A stretch of DNA of 64,000 nt, from NCBI RefSeq assembly GCF_905171765.1, contig NC_053394.1, positions 161,231,183-161,295,182 of the forward strand, in the 5' to 3' direction. Under the pieces are notes generated by a model. That model searched no databases, was not told the DNA's origin, and saw only the letters and a list, made by a program, of their open reading frames with translations. Made by a program: the position numbers and the translations under genes. This document shows, piece after piece, positions 31,652 to 43,227 of the stretch. Origin of the DNA: Bufo bufo (lineage: Eukaryota > Chordata > Amphibia > Anura > Bufonidae). Position 1 is the stretch's first letter. Every line of letters begins with the position of its first letter.

Positions 31652-34600
31652 ATGAGGAAAACATCTAGTAAGGGACGCGGTCGCGGACATGGTCGTGGTG
31701 GTGTTAGTGGACTCTCTGGTGCTGGGAGAGGATGTGGCCGTTCTGCCACAGCCACACGTCCTAGTGAACCAACTACCTCAGGTCCCAGTACCCGCCAGAA
31801 TTTACAGCGATATTTGGTGGGGCCCAATGCCGTTCTAAGGATGGTAAGGCCTGAGCAGGTACAGGCATTAGTCAATTGGGTGGCCGACAGTGGATCCAGC
31901 ACATTCACATTATCTCCCACCCAGTCTTCTGCAGAAAGCGCACAGATGGCGCTTGAAAACCAAGCCCATCAGTCTGTCACATAACCCCCATGCATATCAG
32001 GGAAACTGTCTGAGCCTCAAGTTATGCAGCAGTCTCTTATGCTGTTTGAAGACTCTGCTGGCAGGGTTTCCCAAGGGCATCCACCTAGCCCTTCCCCAGC
32101 GGTGGAAGACATAGAATGCACTGACGCACAACCACTTATGTTTCCTGATGAGGAGGACATGGGAATACCACCTCAGCACGTCTATGATGATGACGAAACA
32201 CAGGTGCCAACTGCTGCGTCTTTCTGCAGTGTGCAGACTGAACAGTAGGTCAGGGAGGAAGACTGGGTGGAAGACGATGAGGTCATAGACCCCACATGGA
32301 AGGAAGGTCGTGCCACTGACTTTCAGAGTTCAGAGGAAGAGGCAGTGGTGAGACCGAGCCAACAGCATAGCAAAAGAGGGAGCAGGGGGCAAAAGCAGAA
32401 CACCCGCCGCCAAGAGACTTCACCTGCTACTGGCCACCGCCACCTGGGACCGAGCACCCCAAAGGCAGCTTCAAGGAGTTCCCTGGCGTGGCAGTTCTTC
32501 AAACAATGTGCTGACGACAAGACCCGAGTGGTTTGCACGCTGTGCATCAGAGCCTGAAGCGAGGCATTAACATTCTGAACCTTAGCACAACCTGCATGAC
32601 CAGGCATCTGCATGCAAAGCATGAACTGCAGTGGAGTAAACACCTTAACAACAAGGAACTCACTCAGGCTCCCCCTGCTACCTCTTCTGCTGCTGCCTCT
32701 GCCTCTTCCTCCACCTCGGGAGGAACGTTGGCACCTGACGCCCAGCAAACAGAGGATGTACCACCAACACCACCACCTCCGTCACCAAGCATCTCCACCA
32801 TGTCACACGGCAGCGTTCAGCTCTCCATCTCACAAACATTTGAGAAAAAGCGTAAATTCCCACCTAGCCACCCTCGATCCCTGGCCCTGAATGCCAGCAT
32901 TTCCAAACTACTGGCCTATGAAATGCTGTCATTCAGGCTGGTGGACACAGACAGACATTCTTTGCCTCCTGTAGCCTCCTCCTCCTACTCGGCTTCCTCC
33001 TCCTCTTCTTCCACCTGCTCATCCAGTCAGCCACACACCTTCACCACCAACTTCAGCACAGCCCGGGGTAAACGTCAGCAGGCCATTCTGAAACTCATAT
33101 GTTTGGGGGACAGGCCCCACACCGCGCAGGAGTTGTGGCGGGGTATTGAACAACAGACCGACGAGTGGTTGCTGCCGGTGAGCCTCAAGCCCGGCCTGGT
33201 GGTGTGCGATAATGGGCGAAATCTCGTCGCAGCTCTGGGACTAGCCGGTTTGACGCACATCCCTTGCCTGGCGCATGTGCTGAATTTGGTGGTGCAGAAG
33301 TTCATTCACAACTACCTCGACATGTCAGAGCTGCTGCATAAAGTGCGGGCCGTCTGTGCGCGCTTCCGGTGTTCACATCCTGCCGCTGCTTGCCTGTCTG
33401 CGCTACAACGTAACTTCGGCCTTCCCGCTCACCGCCTCATATGCGACATGCCCACCAGGTGGAACTCCACCTTGCACATGCTGGACCGACCGTGCGAGCA
33501 GCAGCAGGCCATAGTGGAGTTTCAGCTGCAGCACGCATGGGTCAGTCGCAATGCGGAACGGCACCACTTCACCACCAATGACTGGGCCTCCATGCGAGAC
33601 CTGTGTGCTCTGTTGCGCTGTTTAGAGTACTCCACCAACATGGCCAGTACGTGTGCACGCCGTTATCAGCGTTACAATACCACTTCTATGTGTCCTTGAG
33701 AAAACACTTAGGGCGATGATGGAAGAGGAGGTGGCCCAGGAGGAGGACGAAGTTGGGGTCATTTTTAGCACTTTCAGGCCAGACTCTTCGAAGTGACTCA
33801 GAGGGAGGTTTTTTGCAACAGCAGAGGACAGGTACAAATGTGGCCAGCCAGGGCCCACTACTGGAGGACGAGGAGGACGAGGATGAGGTGAAGGAGGATG
33901 AGGATGAAGCATGTTCACAGCGGGGTGGCACCCAACGCAGCTCGGGCCCATCACTGGTGCGTGGCTGGAGGGAAACGAAGGACGATGACGATACGCCTCC
34001 CACAGAGGACAGCTTGTCCTTACCTCTGGGCAGCCTGGCACACATAAGCGACTACATGCTGCAGTGCCTGCGCAGCTACAGCAGAGTTGCCCACATTTTA
34101 ACGTGTGCGGACTACTGGGTTGCCACCCTGCTGGATCCCCAGTACAAAGACAATGTGAAAATGTTAAAAAATATGGATGGGCACTCATATATGAAGATAT
34201 AGGACGCAATTTATTCAAACATAAATTCTATAACAATAAAATAAAATAATATAACAATAAAATACACTGAATTAAAAATGTATGTAAATAAAAGATTACA
34301 AATAAAATTTGATGTAGGTGAAAATAGCACAAAAATCCTCAATCCTCACTGGGCTATCCCCATATAGTTCTGTGGTTTATAAAGAGGAGGGGAGGACAAT
34401 TGTGCAATTAATCTCAATCAAAACAAATAATATTCATCCAAAGTGGATCAATCAAATCTATAAAATGGCATAGACATCCAATTCATAAGAACGCATTAAA
34501 TATTACATATATATCCTATATTCTAATATAAAATGCACATATGTGCTGTATTGCCACTGACTAATCCTGGTTATTGGAAGTGTATCAGAAATACACGAAC

Positions 34601-35574
34601 AACGTTCCACATATGCTGCTTTTCCTTTATGCTTGATATTCTTTTGCAAAATGTATCCGATCTCCGTTGTGTCAAAAGAGTAATGTTGCGATTCGACCTA
34701 ATAGGGGTTGTTAACACAGAAAAGTCCTTAGCATATTACTAAGTGCAGTTTGTTGTCTCTCTTTAAGGTAGCTTTGTATTTTGCCTCATAGATTTTATAC
34801 CCAGTATCTGGGCTTACCTTTGCCTAGTTCTTTGATTGCGGGGGCTTGCGAATGGATTGCTACTCCGTTTTAGGAGCCGGAGTTCCGGCTATGGAGTTTG
34901 TCGCGTCCCACGTGTACTTCCCGGCTGATTTCAAGAGCTGGCTCGATACAAGAGCTACGCACTTGCAGCTTTAGGCGCAGGTCAATGACGTAGTGCCCAG
35001 CTTACTTCCTGCACTGGAGCGTGATAGGAAGATGCGCGAGTACAAGCGCACGTTGGTAGACGCGCTACTGAGAGCATTCCCAAATGTCACAGGGGAACAA
35101 GTGGAAGCCCAAGGCGAAGGCAGAGGAGGAGCAAGAGGTCGCCAACGCAGCTGTGTCACGGCCAGCTCCTCTGAGGGCAGGGTTAGCATGGCAGAGATGT
35201 GGAAAAGTTTTTTCACCACGCCACAGATAACTGCACCACCACCTGATACGGAACGTGTTAGCAGGAGGCAACATTTCACTAACATGGTGGAACAGTACGT
35301 GTGCACACCCCTCCACGTACTAACTGATGGTTCGGCCCCATTCAACTTCTGGGTCTCCAAATTGTCCACGTGGCCAGAGCTAGCCTTTTATGCCTTGGAG
35401 GTGCTGTACTGCCCGGCGGCCAGCGTTTTGTCTGAACGTGTATTCAGCACGGCAGGGGGCGTCATTACAGACAAACGCAGCCGCCTGTCCACAGCCAATG
35501 TGGACAAGCTGACGGTCATAAAAATGAACCAGGCATGGATCCCACAGGACCTGTCCATCCCTTGTGCAGATTAG
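31652..35574 (+). pseudogene. hAT transposase (BED-finger type), decayed
   Basis: Degenerate transposase read in pieces. An N-terminal Gly/Arg-rich region (31652-31984) and acidic region (32024-32530) share one frame with in-frame stops at 31982 and 32246. A BED zinc finger spans the next frameshift (CTLC at about 32540, then HLHAKH at about 32605). The catalytic body (32533-33699) carries a CLAHVLNLV motif and PTRWNST, typical of hAT. Further frame changes follow around 33700-33750. A foreign insertion occupies about 34172-34985. The C-terminal dimerisation domain (about 35390-35560) reads PAASVLSERVFSTAGG and RSRLSTANVDKL. Multiple lesions make it non-functional. Confidence 0.9.
34172..34985 (-). 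mobile_element. Retroposon-like insertion in hAT gene
   Basis: Interrupts transposase coding sequence after a LLDPQYK motif. On the minus strand its 3' part carries GAATAAATTG, then a short tail ending in a T-rich junction. The far end is GC-rich, with a donor-like GGTAAGCC. Ends are inferred from where hAT similarity stops. It resembles the class of insertion at 40238-40945. Confidence 0.5.
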
Positions 35575-35689
35575 ACATTTATAACTACCTCCCCTTAACC
35601 ATATATTCTTGTACTCCAGGGCACTTCTTCATTCAATCCTCTTTTTTTAATTTTACCATTATATTGCGGGGCAACCCAAAGTTGAATGA

Positions 35690-37424
35690 ACCTCTCCTCC
35701 GCCTGGGTGCCAGGGGCCTAAATATCGTAAACTGGCCTGTTCCAATGGTGTGTGACATGAAGCCTGATTCTCTGCTATGGGACCTCTCTCCTCTGTCTGG
35801 GTGCCGGGGCCTAAATATCTGACAGTGGCCTATTCCAGTGGTGGGTGACATTAAGCCTTGTTCTCTGCTTTGACATGAAGCCTGATTCTCTGCTATGGGA
35901 CCTCTCTCCTCTGTCTGGGTGCCAGGGGCCTAAATATCGTAAACTGGCCTGTTCCAATGGTGTGTGACATGAAGCCTGATTCTCTGCTATGGGACCTCTC
36001 TCCTCTGTCTGGGTGCCGGGGCCTAAATATCTGACAGTGGCCTATTCCAGTGGTGGGTGACATGAAGCCTTGTTCTCTGCTTTGACATGAAGCCTGATTC
36101 TCTGCTATGGGACCTCTCTCCTCTGTCTGGGTGCCAGGGGCCTAAATATCGTAAACTGGCCTGTTCCAATGGTGTGTGACATGAAGCCTGATTCTCTGCT
36201 ATGGGACCTCTCTCCTCTGTCTGGGTGCCGGGGCCTAAATATCTGACAGTGGCCTGTTCCAGTGGTGGGTGACATGAAGCCTGATTCTCTGTTATGACAT
36301 GAAGCCTGATTCTCTGCTATGGGATCTCTCTCCTCTGTCTGGGTGCCGGGGCCTAAATATCTGACAGTGGCCTGTTCCAGTGGTGGGTGACATGAAGCCT
36401 GATTCTCTGCTATGAGACCTCTCTCCTCTGTCTGGATGCCAGGGCCTAAATATCTGACAGTGGCCTGTCCCAGAGGTGGGTGACATGAAGCCTGATTCTC
36501 TGCTATGGGACCTCTCTCCTGTGTCTGGGTGCCGGGGCCTAAATATCTGACAGTGGCCTGTTACAGTGGTGGGTGACATGAAGCCTGATTCTCTGCTATG
36601 GGACCTCTCTCCTCTGTCTGGGTGCCGGGGCCTAAATATCTGACAGTGGCCTGTTCCAGTGGTGGGTGACATGAAGCCTGATTCTCTGCTATGACATGAA
36701 GCCTGATTCTCTGCTATGGGACTTCTCTCCTCTGTCTGGGTGCCGGGGCCTAAATATCTGACAGTGGCCTGTTCCAGTGGTGGGTGACATGAAGCCTGAT
36801 TATCTGCTATGAGACCTCTCTCCTCTGTCTGGGTGCCGGGGCCAAAATATCTGACAGTGGCCTGTTTCAGTGGTGGGTGACATGAAGCCTGATTCTCTGC
36901 TATGACATGAAGCCTGATTCTCTGCTATGGGACCTCTCTCCTCTGTCTGGGTGCTGGGGCCTAAATATCTGACAGTGGCCTGTTCCAGTGGTGGGTGACA
37001 TGAAGCCTGATTCTCTGCTATGGGACCTCTCTCCTGTGTCTGGGTGCCGGGGCCTAAATATCTGACAGTGGCCTGTTCCAGTGGTGGGTGACATGAAGCC
37101 TGATTCTCTGCTATGACATGAAGCCTGATTCTCTGCTATGGGACCTCTCTCCTCTATCTGGGTGCCGGGGCCTAAATATCTGACAGTGGCCTGTTCCAGT
37201 TGTGGTTGACATGAAGCCTGATTCTCTGCTATGGGACCTCTCTCCTCTGTCTGGGTGCCGGGGCCTAAATATCTGACAGTGGCCTGTTCCAGTGGTGGGT
37301 GACATGAAGCCTGATTCTCTGCTATGGGATCTCTCTCCTCTGTCTGGGTGCCGGGGCCTAAATATCTGACAGTGGCCTGTTCCAGTGGTGGGTGACATGA
37401 AGCCTGATTCTCTGCTATGGGACC
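35690..37424 (+). repeat. 93-bp satellite at the 3' end of the hAT element
   Basis: Unit of about 93 bp with landmarks CCTCTCTCCTCTGTCTGGGT, GCCTAAATATCTGACAGTGG and GACATGAAGCCTGATTCTCT. An extra 25-bp partial duplication is present in some units. About 17 copies. Long open frames in it on the minus strand are by-products of the repeat. The array is cut by a Gypsy LTR at 37425. Confidence 0.92.
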
Positions 37425-38119
37425 TGTAACGGGGTTCCGAAGGTGCACTCGGTCCCCCATTAGCCGCAGACCTGCTGCTTAGCTTCGGGAACGAGGATCT
37501 GTGTTTTACCTCGTTCCCAGGGCGGCTTTACTAGCTGGGTGGCCCCCTGCTCCTAAGTCTGCCTTGAGCGCCGAGCTGATCACTCGGTGCTCGACTGGTT
37601 GGTCTGTCGGTCATGTGATGCTGGCCACGTCACATGACCCTCATTTCCCACTATAAATACAGGCAGCCTGCTGGCCACAGGTTGCCTGTTAATTTAGGTT
37701 CCACCTGTGATTTGGTCTTTCCTGGCGTACTTACCTCCTGCTGAATTCCTGACGATCCTCTGCCTGCTCCTTGTGTACTTTGCTGCTCTCCTGGTATTCT
37801 GACCCCGGCCTCCTCCTGACGATCCTCTGCTTACTCCTTTGGTACTTCACGTCTCTCCTGGTATTTATGACCCCGGCTTCTCCTGACAATTCTCTGCTTG
37901 CTCCATTTGTACTTTGTAGCTTTCCTGGTATTGACTCAGTCCGTTCTCATCCTGTTGTTTGTCTGTCTGTCATTCCTGCACTTATTCCAAGTTAGGGATT
38001 GCCGTACAGTTGTCCCCTGTCATTAGGACTCGCGAGGCAAGTAGGCAGGGCCAGGGGTAAGGGTGGAGCGCAGTGGTCACTTACCGCCCCCCTGTGTGTG
38101 TGTGTACGCGACCGTTACA
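37425..38119 (+). repeat. Gypsy 5' LTR (695 bp)
   Basis: Contains CTATAAATACAGGC (about 37650), a likely TATA box, and a tandem repeat of a CTGACGATCCTCTG-type unit (about 37748-37900). The 3' LTR has fewer of these units, which explains its shorter 610 bp. Confidence 0.9.
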
Positions 38120-38147
38120 GATTAACAGGCCTAATAACCACTGTATA

Positions 38148-38783
38148 ATGAATTCTCTGGTGACCCTGACTGACCATGTCTCTAATCTGACGCAGATGGT
38201 GCAGGAGTTAGGGGAAAAACTCAGTTCTTTTGAGTTAGGGCAAGGTTCTTCCACTCCTCAGGCCTCCAGTCTGCATTTTGAGCCCCAGATTAAGCTCCCA
38301 GAACCCTTTTCTGGAGACCGCAAGAAGTTTCTCTCTTTTAAGGAGAATTGCAAACTTTACTTCCGTTTGCGCCCCGTGTCCTCTGGCCCTGAGAGTGAAC
38401 GCGTGGGCATTATCATTTCCCGATTACAGGGTGATCCCCAGGACTGGGCGTTCTCTTTACCTGCTGGCGCCAGTTGTTTATCTTCTGTGGAGGGGTTCTT
38501 TCAGGCCCTGGGTACCCTCTATGATGAACCAGACAGGGCTCTAGTAGCCGAGACGGCTCTAAAGGCACTGGTTCAGGGCAATCTACCAGCGGAGGATTAT
38601 TGCACCCAATTTAGAAGGTGGTGTGTCCCCTCAGGATGGAACGAACTAGCCCTGAAGAGTCAGTTCAGGTCAGGTCTGTCTGATAAATTAAAGGATCTTC
38701 TGGTCAGTTATCACCTTCCAGAGACCTTAGAGGAGATGATGACCCTTGCTGTCCGACTTGACCGACGGGTTAGAGAGAGATGA
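38148..38783 (+). pseudogene. Gypsy gag, N-terminal part before a nonsense codon
   Basis: ATG at 38148 (MNSLVTLTDHV) opens a Gag with a coiled N-terminus and the retrotransposon-gag core (FSGDRKKF, then a YCTQFRRW-type segment). The frame closes at TGA 38781-38783. The same frame resumes directly after it, so the stop is a point lesion, probably CGA to TGA. Confidence 0.85.
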
Positions 38784-40238
38784 CAGGAACAACAGTTCTC
38801 TTCCCAGATGGTGGTCCAGCCAGAGGCCGATCCCAGAGACAATGCTAAGGTCTCCACCGAGGAACCCATGCAGGTTGGCATGACCCGAGGGAATCTTCGC
38901 CGCAGACGTGGAGAATGCTTTTACTGTGGAGATCCTGACCATTGGATCAACCAGTGTCCTAAGAAGGTCCTCTCTGTCAAGGCTCCTAAGGAAAGGCAAC
39001 CTAAAGACCAGGTACACCCTGAATTTTCTAAATGTAAGCTTTCGGTACCCATTACGATTTCTCTGGGAGTAGATAAATGGCCGGGTAAGGCCTTTATTGA
39101 TTCTGGCTCCGCGGCTAGCTTTATTGACTTTGAGTATGCTGTAAGATTGGGTATTCCTATGTTTCCCTTACCAACTCCTATTCATGTCATGGCTATTGAT
39201 GCTACTCCTATTATTGGTGGTACGGTGAGCTTATGTACCTCTGAGATTTCTCTAACCGTGGGTGTGTGCCACTCAGAGAGATGTTCGCTTTTAGTCCTGG
39301 AGAACCTAACGGCTGAGGTGGTACTAGGGTTGCCTTGGCTCCGACTACATAACCTCACTATAGATTGGTCCAATGGGGAGTTGGTGAGATGGGGGCCTAA
39401 GTGTGACTCGTGCTTGTCCGTGGTACAGGCTGGGGTCTCAGTAAAGTCTGATACTTTACCCTCTGTTGTTAGAGAATATTCTGATGTATTCTCATCACCA
39501 ACCCCAGAGGTTCTACCCCCCCATAGACCTTATGATTGTACCATAGAGCTAGTAGAGGGGGCCAAGTTTCCTAAGGGACGAATTTATAATCTTTCTATGC
39601 CCGAACGCAAGGCCATAGAAGATTATATTAAGGAGAGCCTTGGTAAAGGGCATATTAGACCTTCTGTCTCTCCTATGGGGGTGGGGTTTTTCTTCGTTAA
39701 GAATAAAGATGGTGGTCTTAGGCCATGTATCGATTACCGGAGATTAAATAAAATCACTGTCCAGAATAGATACTCCCTCCCATTGATTCCGGATTTATTT
39801 AACCAGGTTCTAGGGGCAACCTGGTTTTCCAAAATTGACCTGAAAGGGGCATACAATCTAATCCGAATCAAGGAGGGAGACGAATGGAAGACGGCGTTCA
39901 ATACCCCGGTAGGACACTTTGAATATCAGGTGATGCCTTTTGGACTCAGCAATGCCCCAGCTGTGTTCCAAAACTTCATGAATGACATACTTAGGGAGTT
40001 CTTAGGTAAATTTGTTATTGTCTATCTTGATGACATTTTGATATTCTCTCCTGACTTCGAATCCCATGTGTCTCATGTTAAACAAGTATTAGAGGTGTTG
40101 AGGGAGAATCAGCTATCCAATAAGCAAGAGAAATGTGTCTTTGGTGTACAGGAGATTCTGTTTCTAGGGCATGTTCTGACTCCTCACGCCTTCAAGATGG
40201 ATCCTGGTAAGGTACTAGCAATTAAGGAATGGATAACC
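38784..40238 (+). pseudogene. Gypsy nucleocapsid, protease and reverse transcriptase
   Basis: Continuation of gag-pol in the same frame. Zinc knuckle CFYCGDPDHWINQC (about 38918), aspartic protease FIDSGSA (about 39095), RT with a CIDYRRLNK block (about 39729) and the catalytic YLDDILIFS (about 40023). Coding similarity stops near 40238, where a foreign insertion begins, so thumb, RNase H and the integrase zinc region are missing. Confidence 0.88.
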
Positions 40239-40945
40239 TATAAAGAAACACTGAGAACTATTAAGCTAAAAAATATTATTTTATTGAGCATATAGTTAAA
40301 AACATATACAAAGAGATGACGAACAAGTGCAGAAAAGTGCAGTACAATCCTGGGAGAGTTTATCCAGTATGACAGAGTAATAAGGTAAGTGACCAAAGGT
40401 ATAAGCGCCTGTATATAAAGAAGCTCCTATACAAAATATACACTTAAAAAGAGTATCCACAATGCAAATGAATGCATCAAATATAAAAGTGCAAGTGCAT
40501 ATTATCTATTATAAGTAAAGGGCAAAAATATCAACCCTCAAATGTGGCTCTTTCTAGATGTATAGTTGTATCTATAAAGCTGAGTATAACAAACAGTAAA
40601 GTGCATGTGCAAGCTGTAGGAGATGATAGATAAATAACATGACCAAAATTGGTTCAAAGGGCAGAGAACCGCAACAGAAATAGTCGGACATGCGGTCCAA
40701 ACAAAACAAAGTCACATACTGTATATGAAAAGTAACAGGTCCACAGGAAGACTGCACACCCCGACGCGCGTTTCGATTTGAAACCTTCCTCTGGGGGTAC
40801 AGTCTTCCCACTGGAGAGCTAGTATTTAAATACCCGTGCCACCAATCCAAAACATATTAGTCAGTCATGTGATATCCGGAAGACTAATTGTTCAAAGGCA
40901 CAGGTGAACTGCGCAGTGGCCAATTGCGCCAGTGCAGCTGCGCCC
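40238..40945 (-). mobile_element. Retroposon-like insertion with hammerhead-like fold
   Basis: Interrupts Gypsy pol. On the minus strand it begins with GC-rich sequence, has a TATTTAAATA stretch, the hammerhead-like structure at 40746-40808, an AT-rich body and a 3' end with CTCAATAAAAT. The replaced pol sequence (RNase H and the start of integrase) is absent, so insertion was accompanied or followed by deletion. Edges are approximate. Class not assigned. Confidence 0.6.
40746..40808 (-). ncRNA. Hammerhead-ribozyme-like structure (type I topology)
   Basis: Read on the minus strand: a helix I arm GGAAGACTG (40800-40808) and CCCC; a core CAGAGGA (40787-40793); a short helix II; GAAA (40771-40774); helix III ACGCGCGT; GTC (40763-40765); then GGGG and the partner arm CAGTCTTCC (40746-40754). 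Order and spacing match a type I hammerhead. The core has A where the consensus CUGANGA has U, plus one extra base before helix II. It may therefore be a decayed relic. Confidence 0.55.
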
Positions 40946-42617
40946 TTTGACCAAAGGACCTTCCATGACGTTAAACCCATTCCCAGTAGACCCTGGTCCC
41001 ATATCTCGATGGACTTTATAACTGACCTACCGCCGGCGGAGGGTAAGACTGTAGTTTGGGTAGTGGTCGATAGGTTTAGCAAGATGGTCCATTTCATTCC
41101 CCTGTCTAAACTCCCGAATGCCAAAACCCTGGCGTCTATTTTTGTGAAAGAAATTGTTCGATTGCATGGTATCCCGGAAAATATTGTTTCTGACAGGGGT
41201 GTGCAGTTTGTGTCCAAATTCTGGAGGGCCTTCTGTCAAAAATGGAAAATTTCATTGTCTTTTTCCTCTGCCTACCACCCTGAGAGTAATGGGCAGACTG
41301 AACGCCTTAATCAGTCTGTGGAACAATTCTTGAGGTTGTATGCTGCTGATGACCAGCAATTATGGAAGAAATTTCTTCCATTGGCTGAATTTGCTTTGAA
41401 TAAGGCTACTTTCACACTAGCGTTCGGGGCTCCGCTTGTGAGTTCCGTTTGAAGGCTCTCACAAGCGGCCCCGAATGGATCCGTCCAGTCCTAATGCATT
41501 CTGAGTGGATGCGGATCCGCTCAGAATGCATCAGTCTGGCTCCGTTTGTCCTCCGCTCCGCTCAGCAGGCGGACCCCTGAACGCAGCTTGCAGCGTTCGG
41601 GTGTCCGCCTGGCCGTGCGGAGGCAAACGGATCCGTCCAGACTTACAATGTAAGTCAATGGGGACGGATCCGTTTGAAGATGACACAGTATGGCTCAATT
41701 TTCAAACGGATCCGTCCCCCATTGACTTTCAATGTAAAGTCAAAACGGATCCGTTTGCATTATCATGATAAAAAAAAAAATATACAGTATATATATATAT
41801 ATTTTTTTTTTGTTCATGGTAATGCAAACGGATCCGTTCTGAACGGATCTAAGCATTTGCATTATAGGTGCGGATCCATCTGTGCAGATACCAGACGCAT
41901 CCGCACCTAACGCAGGTGTGAAAGTAGCCTAACCATGTCAATTCTTCTGCTGGGGTTTCACCTTTCTTTTGTAACCATGGTTTCCATCCCCGTTTTCATT
42001 CTGGGTCATCCGTCTCCTCCTCTAACCCTGAGGCGGATAGGTTCTCCTCTGAACTGTGCACAGTTTGGGCCCGGGTTCAATCGAACTTAGAAAAGGCTCA
42101 AAGTTCTCAGAAACTCAAAGCCGATAGGAGACGTTCAAGGGGGGTGAATTTTCAGGTTGGGGATAAGGTATGGTTGTCCTCCAAGAATCTCTCTCTTTAG
42201 GTAGATTCTAAAAAGTTTGCTCCTCGTTTTGTTGGACCATATAAGATCACGGAGGTGATTAACCCAGTATCATTTAGGTTGGAGCTGCCCGAGTCATTCC
42301 ACATTCATAATGTGTTCCATAAATCTCTACTTAAAAAATATTTTGAACCGGTAGTACCATCGAAAACCTCGCCTCCGCCGGTTCTTGTTAATGATGCTGT
42401 CGAGTATGTGGTGTCTAAAATAGTGGATGTCAGGAAGGTGCGTAATTCCTTGCAGTACCTGATTCACTGGAAGGGGTATGGACCTGAAGAGAGATCTTGG
42501 GTACCTGCCAGGGAGGTTCATGCTCCTAGACTTGTTCGAAAATTTCATTTTGAACACCCTGAAAGGCCATCGCCTGAAGTCTTGGGTTCGGTGGCCCCTC
42601 GTAAAAGGAGGGGGTAC
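40946..42617 (+). pseudogene. Gypsy integrase and chromodomain, split by a MITE
   Basis: Integrase core with Asp in MDFITD (about 41010), Asp in SDRG (about 41193) and Glu in NGQTERLNQ (about 41295), giving the D,D-35-E triad. The frame is interrupted by the MITE 41404-41929 and resumes at 41930, giving ALNNHVN across the junction once one TAA is removed. A TAG near 42199 breaks it again. The C-terminus carries a chromodomain (YLIHWKGYGPEERSW, about 42452), which marks the chromovirus lineage and is thought to guide integration to chromatin marks. Confidence 0.88.
41404..41929. mobile_element. Harbinger-like MITE in Gypsy integrase
   Basis: Ends GGCTACTTTCACACTAGCGT and ACGCAGGTGTGAAAGTAGCC, flanked by TAA at 41401-41403 and 41930-41932. 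The interior is rich in ACGGATCCGT blocks. An AT microsatellite lies at 41771-41810. Confidence 0.9.
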
Positions 42618-43227
42618 TGTAACGGGGTTCCGAAGGTGCACTCGGTCCCCGATTAGCCGCAGACCTGCTACTTAGCTTCGGGAACGAGGATCTGTGTTTT
42701 ACCTCGTTCCCAGGGCGGCTTTACTAGCTGGGTGGCTCCCTGCTCCTAAGTCTGCCTTGAGCGCCGAGCTGATCACTCGGTGCTCGACTGGTTGGTCTGT
42801 CGGTCATGTGACGCTGGACACGTCACATGACCCTCCCTCCCCACTATAAATACAGGCAGCCTGCTGGCCACAGGTTGCCTGTTAATTTAGGTTCCACCTG
42901 TGATTTGGTCTTTCCTGGCGTACTTACCTCCTGCTGAATTCCTGACGATCCTCTGCTGACTCCTTTGGTACTTCACATCTCTCCTGGTATTTATGACCCC
43001 GGCTTCTCCTGACAATTCTCTGCTTGCTCCATTTGTACTTTGTAGCTTTCCTAATATTGACTCGGTTCGTCTGTCTGTCATCCCTGCACTTATTCCAAGT
43101 TAGGGATTGCCGTCCAGTTGTCCCCTGTCATTAGGACTCGCGAGGCAAGTAGGCAGGGCCAGGGGTAAGGGTGGAGCGCAGTGGTCACTTCCCTCCCCCC
43201 TGTGTGTGTGTGTGTACGCGACCGTTA
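42618..43227 (+). repeat. Gypsy 3' LTR (610 bp)
   Basis: Collinear with the 5' LTR, missing about 85 bp of its tandem-repeat region. Preceded by the polypurine tract. Confidence 0.9.

Larger units (their letters stand above)
37425..43227 (+). mobile_element. Ty3/Gypsy chromovirus with both LTRs, internally broken
   Basis: LTR (37425-38119), single-frame gag-pol with a chromodomain, polypurine tract AAAAGGAGGGGGTAC, LTR (42618-43227). Both LTRs run TGTAACGGGG to CGTTACA. Internal lesions are a TGA in gag-pol, replacement of the RT/RNase H/IN N-terminal region by another element (40238-40945), a MITE at 41404-41929, and an in-frame TAG at about 42199. Flanks on the two sides do not match each other. 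Confidence 0.92.

Noticed and set aside
31652..33699. Domesticated ZBED-like host gene
   Set aside because: Multiple stops, frameshifts and an insertion, plus subterminal repeats on both sides, point to a dead transposon rather than a host gene.
34172..34985. Hammerhead motif in the hAT-gene insertion
   Set aside because: No CUGANGA-like core with GAAA was found near its GC-rich end, unlike 40746-40808.
36292..37460. Long minus-strand open frames in the 93-bp satellite
   Set aside because: The translation is a tandem repeat with a period that follows the DNA unit. It is a by-product of a unit length divisible by three.
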